DNA of 64,000 bases from Ceriagrion tenellum (taxonomy: Eukaryota > Arthropoda > Insecta > Odonata > Coenagrionidae). Numbering within the stretch: the first letter of the stretch is position 1; each line of letters starts with the position of its first letter. The translations under genes and the position numbers were made by a program. The notes beneath the pieces are model-generated. The model had not been told where the DNA came from and did no database searches. It saw only the letters and a program-made list of their open reading frames with translations. Location: positions 154,263,584-154,327,583 of the forward strand of contig OY720634.1 in assembly GCA_963169105.1 (NCBI GenBank), written 5' to 3'. This document shows, one piece after another, positions 54,641 through 64,000 of the stretch.

Positions 54641-55037
54641 TCGGAATGGATTTTTGGATTTTTACCATTTCTGCCATTTTGTTTAAAAAAAAAGGCCTCG
54701 GATCAAAATTTTGGCAAAATAACACTACATTTATGCTTGAGAGCCTACAAATAATTAACTGAGAAGATTTCGTCGTATTAAATTTAAAACTATGGAAGAT
54801 ATGATTTTTGTCCAGCTTTTTTTATTTCAGCCCACTGTGCGGCGGGTTGCCTTGCATGGCCGACGGCGCGGCGCCCATCTCTAGTTTCAAAGCATTTCAC
54901 AGATATTTAGCTTCAACAAAAGACTAGCGACATCAGCAGTAGCAATTTTATTCTATCCGAAACATTGCAAAGAAGTATTTCAAATTTCATCTTCAGAAAC
55001 ACTATCAAATAATTTATGAAGGTCAGTCCAAACTTCT

Positions 55038-55225
55038 TCATCTACATCTACATCTACGAAATACCGTGCAAGCCACCACTAGGGTGTGTGGCACGGGGTG
55101 ATTCCACACCAGGCATGCAGCACTCATCCCAGTTCAATCAGAATCGCGCACGTTCCCCGGATGGTAGGCACAGGCCAAAGCAGTCAGGACAACGGTACGC
55201 AGTCAGACTACAAACTAGCTGACCT
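55038..55225 (-). mobile_element. CR1/L2-like LINE subfamily A2, 3' UTR fragment
   Basis: Reversed tail (CATCTACATCTACATCTACG) followed by the A2 hairpin and UTR, matching 47529-47720. No coding part remains. Its hairpin (55064-55096) is the best-preserved A2 form. Confidence 0.85.
55064..55096 (-). other. LINE 3' hairpin, subfamily A2
   Basis: On the minus strand CCGTGC pairs with GCACGG. Compared with A1 (CCCTGC/GCAGGG) the third pair has changed from C-G to G-C, keeping the stem. Confidence 0.65.
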
Positions 55226-56857
55226 GTATTGAGACGCATTATTTTTTCAACTGTCTCTTCCGACATTTTTGTTATAAAAACATTTAAAGCATTGGTATCA
55301 ACTTTAGAATATGCGTCTAAATGAGTTCTAGAGGTCTTTTTTATAAATGAGTTCTATAGGTCTGTATGACTAACCTGCATTCAATTGACGTCGATAGCGC
55401 CAGGAATACCTTGTAATAGATATTCGCTTTGTATTTTCACATACTCCAGTTAGCATTCCCTTCCAGAAGACCAATATTAGTTATCTTTGTTGAATCTATT
55501 GCTTGGCAGAAATATCTTGGAATGTGACAGAGATATGACAAAAGTACCTGTATAAAGAGCTCAAGCTCCATTCGTGTTTTTTCAGTTTAGTTGTGTGACC
55601 GTACCTGTGGTGGTATTTTTAATAACATAAGACTAATATTTATCCTTCCAAACAAAGAGACTAAGTTCAACATTCAAAGTAGTGGACGCGTTCTTCCCTA
55701 TACAAGAATATATTTTTTGGTAGCTAATAAACAAAATTAACAGCAACAGTAATGGAATACAATATGAACTTATATTGTAAAATAGTTCAACATATCTGCC
55801 CTAACCGCACGAAACCTTTCACTTAACAGTTGAGCCTACTACTGACTAATTTATATGAGCTGAAGGATTTTCTTTACATTAGGAGTGAAAGGCAAACTTT
55901 ATCCATATCCTTTTGCTTCAATCCTGAGCAAAATATCAACAAAAAAACTATTTCCTTGTTAATAAAAATAATAAGTTTTCCTTCAGTCTGTTCGTACTGC
56001 TTGAAGGATTTTCTAGGAATTTTGAAAGCCAAAGGTTTTCCTTCCGTTTATGAATAGAAGCGATTAAAAATCAGAAATATGGTTTAGCGCTTACAAATGG
56101 TGTATTAGTCTCCAATAACCTCATTATCTAAACACGCTGCCGTGGCGCAAGAGCTCCCCACGCGCGTTGGCTTAGCGCTTCCCACGTCGAACCACCTTCG
56201 GAATTCTCTCGTGCCTTGGGCTTTTGAGGAATCAAGTGCTTCCGCCTGTTCCGTCGGACGAAACAATTTTTCAATGCCACCGCAGTGGATAAATGTAGCG
56301 CCCGTCGAGATTGCGCAGCCACGTCTACTCACGCTCATTTCTTCTTGATCGCTGTTTATCAGGTCGGCCTTCCACCGACAGAGGGCCGCAACCGCAGTTC
56401 ATGGTTGTCAGGACTTGATCTCTCTCTTCTGGCAATGATACTCGCGGCCCTTAATCTCAATAAGCTATCGTCAAATGGTGATGCATGTCTTCGGGGAAAA
56501 CATGCCAAGAATCTAAGGAGAGAAGGCATGAAAATCAGTTTATTCAATGGATAATACCAAACAATATGATTAGGATACAAAATAAGGGCGATTCCACAAC
56601 ACGGCCACCGATGATTTTTCATTAAATGTGCCCAATGAACGAAACGAATCACAGACTCTTTTAAATGCTTTTTCTATCACCCATTATTGAGTCATCCATA
56701 ATATGATAAAATTAACAGAATTCCTCATGTAAACATGCATATGAATGAATAAGCAAGCATAACAAAACAGTAGGAAATGTAATTCACCAATGGTTGATAT
56801 GGGAATCACGGGTTGGTGAAATCATCTCTAAATAAATACATTTTCGTGCTAAGGATA
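55226..56857. other. Long stretch without recognised gene
   Basis: AT-rich apart from a CpG-rich patch at about 56135-56420 (CACGCGCGTTGG, CGTCGGACGAAAC, CGCCCGTCGAGATTGCGC). The patch has overlapping short frames on both strands but none recognised. The TGAAGGATTTTCT word is duplicated at 55860 and 56002. Confidence 0.4.
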
Positions 56858-57815
56858 AGAAAAAGTGCGTAGCAGTCAGCTTTTGGAAAAAGAAAAATAG
56901 GCCAGGTAGGACTTACAGAATTGATAATACGGAAATAATTAACGCCGAGTCTGTTAAGTACATAGGAGTACCAATTACCCACGACATGTCTTTGGGAAAA
57001 TATATTTGGAAAATATGTGGTCGAGCATATAGGAAACTAGGCATTATCAAGAGAATACTCGGAAAATGTGATTGGAAATTGAAAGAACGTTATTTTTCAA
57101 TCGTTAGGCCTCATCTGGAATATGCTGCCAGTGTATGGGATCCATTTGAAGCGGGGTTGATATCGGAATTAAATCGAAGCGAAGAGGAGCTAGGTTTGTG
57201 AAATGATGCTACGATAAGTTTAGCAGTTTGTCTGGATTATTAGAAGAATTGGGATGGGAATCGCTATCACAGCGTAGATTAAATTATAGGCTTAACCTAC
57301 TAACTGAATTGCAGGAAAAACACTTTTCTGATGATGTGAAAAACATACTATTAACCCCCTCGTACTAGGGCAGATTAGATCGCGACAATATAATTAGAGA
57401 GCTATATTGTAGAACCGATAGGTATAAAATGTCATTTTTTCCGCGTACCATTCGGGACCATAACAGCTGTGATCGTCGTCATGAATAGTGAGATTAGCTA
57501 GACCGTAGATCTTTCTCTTTATATTCTCTACGTTCTTATTTATGCATGATGTAAGTATTGATGTTCTTATTTATGCATGATATTTTGAATATGTAGTAGT
57601 AGTCCTTGTACCCCTTGCAGGTTGGAACGATTGACGATAGAATGTTTCTTGGTTAGTGGATTTTTAATTGGCGCGTTGCATGTGTGGTACGCTGGTTTCA
57701 ATGTTGTTTCGGTGTTCTGCCGTATAATTCATGCATGCCTGGTGTGGAAGCCTCCCCTGCCATACACCCTTTGGGTTGCTTACAGGGTATGACTTAGATG
57801 TAGATGTAGATCATT
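56858..57815 (+). pseudogene. CR1/L2-like LINE subfamily A1, 3' fragment
   Basis: Begins at the point equivalent to KKCVAVSFWKKKNRPGRTYR and continues through ESVKYIGVPITHDMSLGKYI, KRILGKCDWKLKERYFSIVR and AASVWDPFEAGLISELN, after which a deletion shifts the frame at about 57174. GLLEELGWESLSQRRLNYRL-type sequence follows with stops, then the UTR, a weakened hairpin (CCCTGC against ACAGGG) and GTAGATGTAGATGTAGATC. The target duplication was not clear. Confidence 0.85.
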
Positions 57816-57959
57816 AATGGGAGAGCTTTCAAGTTAAAGAGGTCTGAACGAAGAACAGTCTTTCATAATGCAGTTCACCGAAACAATAACGAACTTTTAA
57901 GAACACAGCGAGCATGGCACAGCATTAGGCAAGGAAAAGTTAGCCCGTGATGATATATT

Positions 57960-58262
57960 CACCACAGTGAAAATCGTAACGTTTACCTGTCCGCAACTTC
58001 ATTGGTTGTCCAGTACTCGGACACAAAATGGACCTCATCACCGATAGTATCAATAAACTCTGAGGGTCGGGTTTACTCATGCACTTCGTTTGCCAATTTT
58101 GATATATCTCTGAAATACGGAGACAGAGGGCGACAGCAATTCGGACATACGAGTTCGCATAAATTTACAGCCTCGTTATCTAAAGATGCGATGCGACTTC
58201 GGCATTACAAATGTAGAATCACATTTGTGATATTTTGCAACAATATTAAGAAACAAAACTCA
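57960..58262 (+). other. Possible degenerate zinc-finger fragment
   Basis: The frame 58002-58301 includes SCTSFANFDISLKYGDRGRQ then FGHTSSHKFTASLSKDAMRL. The layout recalls the N-terminal BED-like fingers of some hAT transposases (F-x-I--G--G---R-H--S-KH), but one Cys is not in place. Weak evidence; could be chance. Confidence 0.25.
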
Positions 58263-58263
58263 A

Positions 58264-58625
58264 GCAGTAGGTATGAAAAAATCAGGCAACTTCCACTGTG
58301 ATAAAATATATTCCGACCGGTTTCGCTTTTTACAGCATCCTCAGGTAAGAAATATCAAGTTTGCATAAGTATATATAGGCAGGCGGGTGGCGGGAAGGAG
58401 GGGGTGGTTAGACGGTGTGACGGGCGGAGGGGAAGGGGAAAGGGAAAGGTAGGGGTATGGTGGAGAGTCATGGGGCATGATGGTTAGGAAATACCAGAAA
58501 GGAGTCGGGGATGGATAACGAATGAACATACACAAGGAGGTTCAGAACAAAGAAGTTCATAATATGCTTCCTCATCAGCAGCTCGGAGTTGGTTGGCGTT
58601 AAAGACTGGTGTCCTGGGGTGGACG
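58264..58625 (-). mobile_element. Penelope-like terminal segment, minus strand
   Basis: The block at 58264-58345 matches the left arm of the fold-back at 21619-21695 (TCAGGCAACTTCCACTGTGA, ATTCCGACCGG, TTTTTACAGCAT). On the minus strand a C-rich stretch (58380-58500) precedes it, as in 51190-51440. LINE B interrupts it on the right at about 58630. Confidence 0.5.
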
Positions 58626-58631
58626 CCGAAG

Positions 58632-59235
58632 AGCCAGCGTCTACGTCTACGTAATACCCTGCGAGCTACCACGAGGGTGTGTGGCAGGTGGTGAAGATCA
58701 CCAAACATGCACTATTGACATGCAACTAGGATATTTAATGGATACATGCTAGATAATAGGGTCACATGCAGCTAGATGGTTAGTATCTACATAATAAGAA
58801 AGGGATAATTGGTTGTTATTACATGCATCATTCACTATAGACTACTCTAACTATATTTCACCTACCTGTCCCTTTGCTACGCTGCCTATTGTTCTCTCTT
58901 ATGGTACGCGGGAAAAATGACATTTTAAATCTATCGGTACGACAATCTATCTCTCTAATCTTGTTAATCTGATCAAACCTAGCATAATACGCAGGGGCTC
59001 TTAATATATATCTAACGTCATCTGTGAACAAATCGGTTTAGAATTTACTTAAAAGATTTAACCTAAATTTTAACCTGCGTTCTGATAGTAATTCCCATCC
59101 TAGTTCTTCTATTAAACTCGTAACACTTATACAATTATCATAACGGCCTGTAACGAATCTAGCGGATCTCCTTTGCACACGCTCTAATTCTTTTATCATA
59201 CCTTCCTCGTACGGATCCCATACACTAGCGGCAGC
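58632..59235 (-). pseudogene. CR1/L2-like LINE subfamily B, 3' fragment
   Basis: The minus strand gives AASVWDPYEEGMIKELERVQ, RRSARFVTGRYDNCISVTSL, IEELGWELLSERRLKFRLNL and, after stops, an I-x-CRTDRFKMSFFPRTIREN-like end. The left side carries the reversed hairpin and tail (CGTCTACGTCTACGTAATAC). B differs from A1 at many residues but shares every block. Possible target duplication CAGCG on both sides. Confidence 0.85.
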
Positions 59236-59329
59236 GCTGGGAGAGCGTCGCGCGGTGGAGTTGAAACCTCGGAAACCCCCCCCCCCCCCACCCCTGGCTC
59301 GACATCCTCTCCTGGTCACTAGAATTAAT

Positions 59330-59408
59330 TTTCTCACAGTGGAATTTGCCTTTTTTTCATTCTTAGTTATGTTCCGATTCCACTCCATCAAGCCTGAAAC
59401 CACAGAGA
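59330..59408 (+). repeat. Penelope-like tail, second copy of the one-sided extension
   Basis: TTCCGATTCCACTCCATCAA and the following GCCTGAAACCACAGAG repeat the extension at 21783-21823. The preceding CACAGTGGAA and TTTTTTTCAT match too. The fold-back arm is absent here. Confidence 0.65.
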
Positions 59409-59429
59409 AAACTCATGCAATCGGGCAGC

Positions 59430-60140
59430 AGTGGCATACGAACGAACTCAACCAAATCATATCCACAATGGTATTCTACCAGCTCAGCATTTGAGGACAG
59501 CCGTTCCCTTGGCTTCCCCGATTAACAGAACGTCTTTTCACATGTATGCACATTACTCCTTTGCCATCAGTCCTCCCTTGAGTTCTTCAAGGCGTCTGCT
59601 TGGGTCGTCCAAAATTCCTTCTCCACCCATCGGGTTTCCTCAGCGTCCTCCCCTCAGCACGCCTTCACCTCTTAGCACGTCCTCCATCGATCTGCTTGCC
59701 TTCTCCGAATACTTCTTCTTTTGACTACTCTGCCATCAGCGTCCGTCTTCCTCGCCATCCCTCACCCTTTCATCCGAACTAGCCCGACTTCAGTGTCTCT
59801 CGTATACCTATCCTTTCTCCGCAAAGTCCTCGACGCACACAAAACCAGATCTGAGTCTCCCTTTTCTTTACCCCCTTCATTCGATCTCCCTCGAACAATT
59901 CCTGCCTCAATCAAAAATACGACCTTGGAAAGAGCAAAATTCTACATTCGATGCTAACCTGCCGCAAAAGACATTTTATTGCCGAATAGAACCAACGCAA
60001 ACTGTTCCGCCATTTCTATCTTGTTCCCTCCAACCCTTGTATCCGGCCACGCCCTCTCCCTTCCGGAAAACCTCATTATCTTTGTCTTCTGACGATCATT
60101 CTCCACAGGTACACTCACAGAATGCAGCGAACTCATTGAC
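59430..60140 (-). pseudogene. LINE reverse transcriptase remnant (craniofacial-type)
   Basis: The minus strand at about 60000-60100 encodes RQKTKIMRFSGRERAW then GGNKIEMAEQF, the block that follows the catalytic motif in craniofacial-type LINE RTs (N-x-x-KTK-M-F, then G--I--V--F-YLG). Leftward the minus strand is Gly/Arg/Lys-rich with stops and only weak resemblance to a thumb. The exact limits are uncertain. Confidence 0.45.
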
Positions 60141-61689
60141 TGTGAGCCCTTGCCTGACTGACTAGCTAACGACTATTCATCTGCGAATCTCACTGATTTT
60201 ATCAGTTACCATCTAACCTTTACAACTATTTCCTCCTCAACCAAACCTCTTTTCAAACATTTCTTTCGATATCCGTTCATAATCAATGGCCTTGCTTACC
60301 CCTTGTCCTGTAGTTATGTTACACAATTTTCCGACTTCTGCCGTCATCTGCGGTATGGTTTATGCAGCTAGTTTTGGTTCATGAGGCGGTATATGTATCG
60401 AAATACTTATAACTGTGATAAATTGTCGAATGCCGGACAAAATTGTTAGATACATCTACAATGACGAGGGAAAGAGCAATAATTCGTGCGGATTCCGTGA
60501 ATTACAAAAATTCTTTTGTATTAAGTCATTGAGTTTTTAAACGATTAAAATCTATTGTCAAGGATCTGCTAAGATAATTTCGTCCTTTTCTGTACACTGT
60601 TGCCTCTGGGGCTCTTATTTTAAAGGAAGTTGCTTCGTGAGAGTTAATTTATCACCGCAAACCGAAGGCATTTACTGTAACATAACGTTAAACCATAGAC
60701 AGACATTTTTGCTTTCACCATGAATTCATTCATTATTCTGTCTCTAGAGGTAGACTTCCTCAGTATTATTCCATCTGAGAGATTATCTGAGAATGTAAAA
60801 TTGCAGGAGAAATTGAAAGGTAATGGAAGGGAGTAATGTAAACCACAAAAGTCATGAATTTCACCTGCCTGGACATCTGACATTCATCCATTTGAGATAG
60901 CGAGTGTAAAGTACGAAGGCCCAGCCCTCGATTCATCGATTGTCTTCCATCGAATCTCGCTTTGATTCATGGACGTTGTCATTCTCCGGATCGACCATTA
61001 GCCACCTCTCCCTGCCATGAGACCCAACGCAATGTCTACATTCCCCACCCATTGCAAAGATGCCCTATCACACTGGATGACGTCACTATGCCACGATAAG
61101 AATTTCCCTTTTGAGGGCCCGTCGATTAAAAGATGCTGAATGGAAATCCGAAAGTTAAGTATAAAATCCGGCCTTGCCAGTCACAGTTATGTTTTCCAAA
61201 GACAATTTTCGTCTCCTCGCTTGTTCCATCTCTTTCAGATGTTCGGTTCGGGGCATATTAAGAAGTAAGCTCTGAATGAGAGACTCCTTCTTATTCAGAA
61301 TCATAAATATTTCCCGAGATTATATTAGATCATCCAGAATATTCCTGCCCAAAATTCCCTCCCTAATATCTTCTGAACTCTCATAGTCTTCCCGTGAAGC
61401 AAATGAGAAACGCCAAAGATTCTCTGAAGTGTACTGCTCCCTTCATATCGGAACAATGAGTTTTCTTTTCATTGATTTCAGGGCCTTTTCACAAAACAGT
61501 GCATTCCGAAACGGATCTTAAACGTCGTGGATATGCGCTCGAAAATAAAAGAACTGCGGCAGTAGGAACAAATACTGTTTTATTTTTTACTGATTTTCAG
61601 TATAGTCGTCAACCATGGGCAAAATAAAGTTTTTGATGACTCAGAGGGAATAAACTATCCTTTTAGTAGTTTGATTCCTCTGCAGTAGT
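60141..61689. other. Long stretch without recognised gene
   Basis: Mixed composition. No long frame or repeat recognised. Confidence 0.4.
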
Positions 61690-62735
61690 TTGATTATATT
61701 TGAGGATATATTTACGACAAAGTCAGCCATTACTGTTGAGTACCGACGGTATACCGACGATTTCCGGTGTTCCTCAAGGAAGCGTGATTGGCCCTCTTTT
61801 CTTCATTATTTACATTAATGACCTAAGTTCTCGAATTAGCAGTAAATTAAGATTATTTGCAGACGATACATTAATCTACCGTGAAATAAGCTAAGACGCG
61901 GACTTTGAAGTTCTGTCATCTGACCTAAACAACGTTCATTCATGGTGCCAGGAGTGGGATTTAGAACTAAATATTAGTAAATGCACCTCAGTTCACTTCC
62001 AGAAAAAGTCATCAAACAAAAGCAAGACCTACACCGTGGGTGGAGTAAACATAAAATCTTCAAATACAGTAAAATATCTTGGAATAACCATAACTTCAGA
62101 TATATCGTGGGGAACACACATGCAAAACAAATGCGGCACAGCAATAAAGAAACTAAGTTTTGTTAAGCGTATAATAGGAAGGTCCTCGGATGAAAAAGTA
62201 AAAGAGAGATGCTACTTCGCTATAGTTATGCCACACCTCGAATACGCCGCGAGCATTTGAGACCCTGGTCAAATAGATTTAACGAAAATAATTAACAAAA
62301 TACAAAGAAAAGCAGCACGCTTCGTTAAAAACTGCTACAAACGAACATATAGAGTTACACAACTGTTAGAGGGATTAAGGTGGGAGTCCCTAGAGACTCG
62401 GAGGCTGCACGCTAGGATTAAGCTGCTTGAGATATTCAAAACTGGTGTATTTCAGAGGGACCCACAGAATATGATCATGACGCCTCGCTACATTTCTAGG
62501 TCTGACAGATGCGATAAAATAAGAGAGATACTCTGCCGAACAGATAGATACAAAAACTTGTTCTTTCCGGGCACAATAAGTGACCACAATACAAACTGAT
62601 CTCCTCTAAATACACTCCCATAGTACATGCCACCAATTCACCTCCAAAAATTTTACATCTTTACACGGCTGGTGACCTACCACCCCCTGCCACAAGCCCA
62701 TGCGGTGGCTCGTAGGGTAGTATGTAGATGTATGC
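61690..62735 (+). pseudogene. CR1/L2-like LINE subfamily C, RT palm to 3' end
   Basis: TISGVPQGSVIGPLFFIIYI, LRLFADDTLIYREIS (catalytic FADD at 61856-61867), a stop near 61892, then WCQEWDLELNISKCTSVHF, VKYLGITITSDISWGTHM, IVMPHLEYAASI, a second stop near 62258, RKAARFVKNCYKRTYRV, LLEGLRWESLETRRLHARI, CDKIREILCRTDRYKNLFFP and a natural-looking stop near 62598. Only two stops interrupt about 300 codons. UTR, hairpin (62685-62717) and a GTAGATGTATG tail follow. It is diverged from A1 at the protein level. Confidence 0.92.
62685..62717 (+). other. LINE 3' hairpin, subfamily C
   Basis: CCCTGC pairs with GTAGGG, where A1 has GCAGGG: a G-C pair becomes G-T (G-U in RNA), which keeps the stem. Confidence 0.6.
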
Positions 62736-64000
62736 AGCCTATAAGCAAGGCGCCGAAAGTGTCGTCTGCGCACATCGCATCAATAAATATCGTTCGCGGG
62801 TGCTGAAGTGCGCTGGTGCGTTCCGATCTGCGCTCATTTTATCACCCTAATCAGGAAGCTCCAGTCACTTTGGGTTGATGGGCTATTTTGGTCATTAAAA
62901 ATAGGTTAGTTTTCTGGTAAGTTAAGTATTGTTTAGGAAACTGCAAATCAGTGCGTTTAAACGGTCATCGAGATTGACGCACCTCCATTCGGGGGCACAA
63001 AGGTTTATTAGGTTCTCATGACGATATCGTAACTTACATCTAAGTGCTCAGACCAATTTTGTGGACTTAACAGAGGATGTAGAAGTTTTTTGAAATTGAG
63101 CAATGTTTAATTAACTTCCAGGCAGCTTTGCATGGATTATTATCGGAATGGATAATGGAAATATTAAATTTTCTTTTTTTTCTCATCTATCGTAATACTG
63201 TGTTCACATTTCAGTGTTTTATAAACTCAATTAAGTGTCTGATAGCCATTCAACTATAATACATTAAAAAACTGTCATAATTTAGCAGATGAGGCTCTAA
63301 TTTCATTAGTCACCCATTTTTTCTTAGAGTTGGTAGACGTTTTCATTACTTTTAGAGGGAAGGATACATCAAAGCAATACAGAAAAATAGCTAAGAAGTT
63401 ATTAAATTTAACAGCATCCCCTTCGTACACAGAATGCCAGGATTTCTGTGGAAGTAAACTATGAAAATGAATTTGGGATGAGGGTGAAAAAGATCATCTA
63501 TAATAAACGTAGGTGGGTGAGGGGTTCGAAGTGAAATGCGTAATAAACTCAGACATTTGGGCTTTGTGATCGGAAAAGTGTGCATCCAGGATTCAGTTGA
63601 GGGCTTATCAGTGAAAATATTGTCGATACTTGTGAATTAAGATTCAGTTACTCGTGCAGGTTCATACACTGTCGGGACAAAATTAAATTATCTGAGTGAA
63701 TCTAGTGACAGCCTCGATTGAGTAGAATTCCAGCTGGAATCAAAATTGCAATCCCCACAAATAATTGTGTTCTTGGCGCTCTTAACAAAAATTGGAACAA
63801 CATTATTTAACAGATCCAAAAAATAGAAAAATCACCATTTGGAGAACGGTATTCACACAACGGAGATGGCAGAAGTGCCGCCAAACGATATTAGAGTCCC
63901 ACTACATTCAAAGTCAAGCTCCTTACTTGGATTGTTAAATCTACTGTTTCGTACACATATGATATATTTAACAAAAATCTACCCACCAACATTCTTATAT
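62736..64000. other. Right end of window, nothing recognised
   Basis: AT-rich with short frames only. No repeat shared with the rest of the window was noticed. Confidence 0.4.

Noticed and set aside
54414..54725. 103-codon minus-strand frame rich in Arg
   Set aside because: Its Arg/Ala/Pro stretch comes from the CCG/CGG hairpin tracts, so the frame is compositionally driven.
58002..58301. Firm call of a hAT zinc-finger exon
   Set aside because: One expected Cys is missing and no transposase core follows, so it is kept only as a weak possibility.

Overview
Eukaryotic, most likely arthropod, intergenic or intronic DNA. It is AT-rich and made almost entirely of transposable-element remains. 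I see no prokaryotic-style genes, no intact host coding gene and no true tRNA or rRNA gene. The arthropod assignment is an inference from the mix of elements: CR1/L2-like, jockey-like and craniofacial-type LINEs, Ty3/gypsy, hAT, piggyBac, Penelope-like tails and tRNA-derived SINEs. Class and order cannot be decided from the sequence.

Region by region. 1-3330: degenerate Ty3/gypsy body. 3405-6591: a complete hAT element with an 8-bp target duplication, a CGGBP1-like transposase relic on the minus strand and a LINE fragment inside it. 6890-11230: two LINE relics either side of a ~178-bp satellite. 11935-14080: a 2.1-kb pyrimidine-rich minisatellite with a 15-bp unit. 14396-16173: LINE pieces, including one LINE nested in another. 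16242-18306: a fold-back element and a 1.6-kb element with 42-bp terminal inverted repeats (TIRs). 18340-19135: CpG-rich, promoter-like sequence ending in a splice-donor-like site, the best candidate for host regulatory DNA. 19695-25000: LINE, TTAA element, Penelope-like fold-back, an old ~1.1-kb tandem duplication and a SINE. 26735-32545: a well-preserved CR1-like LINE inside an older repeat whose unoccupied inverted copy lies 4-6 kb away, a second SINE family and a split jockey-like LINE. 33840-37231: inverted repeats with CTCF-like cores, a 45-bp palindrome and the second TTAA element. 38840-49731: LINE relics, a 166-bp tandem repeat, a piggyBac transposase relic, an internally duplicated SINE and a LINE nested in a LINE with a target duplication. 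49987-62735: stem-loops, a gypsy reverse-transcriptase (RT) relic, Penelope-like tails and three more LINE copies. 62736-64000: nothing recognised.

The most informative theme is one group of CR1/L2-like LINEs (called A1, A2, B and C here), present in about a dozen copies on both strands. They differ in sequence but end in the same architecture: a short hairpin followed by a GTAGAT-type tail. One hairpin base pair differs between A1 and A2 in a compensatory way, which suggests a conserved RNA structure recognised by the reverse transcriptase. Several insertions have exact target duplications, so the order of insertion can be read directly.
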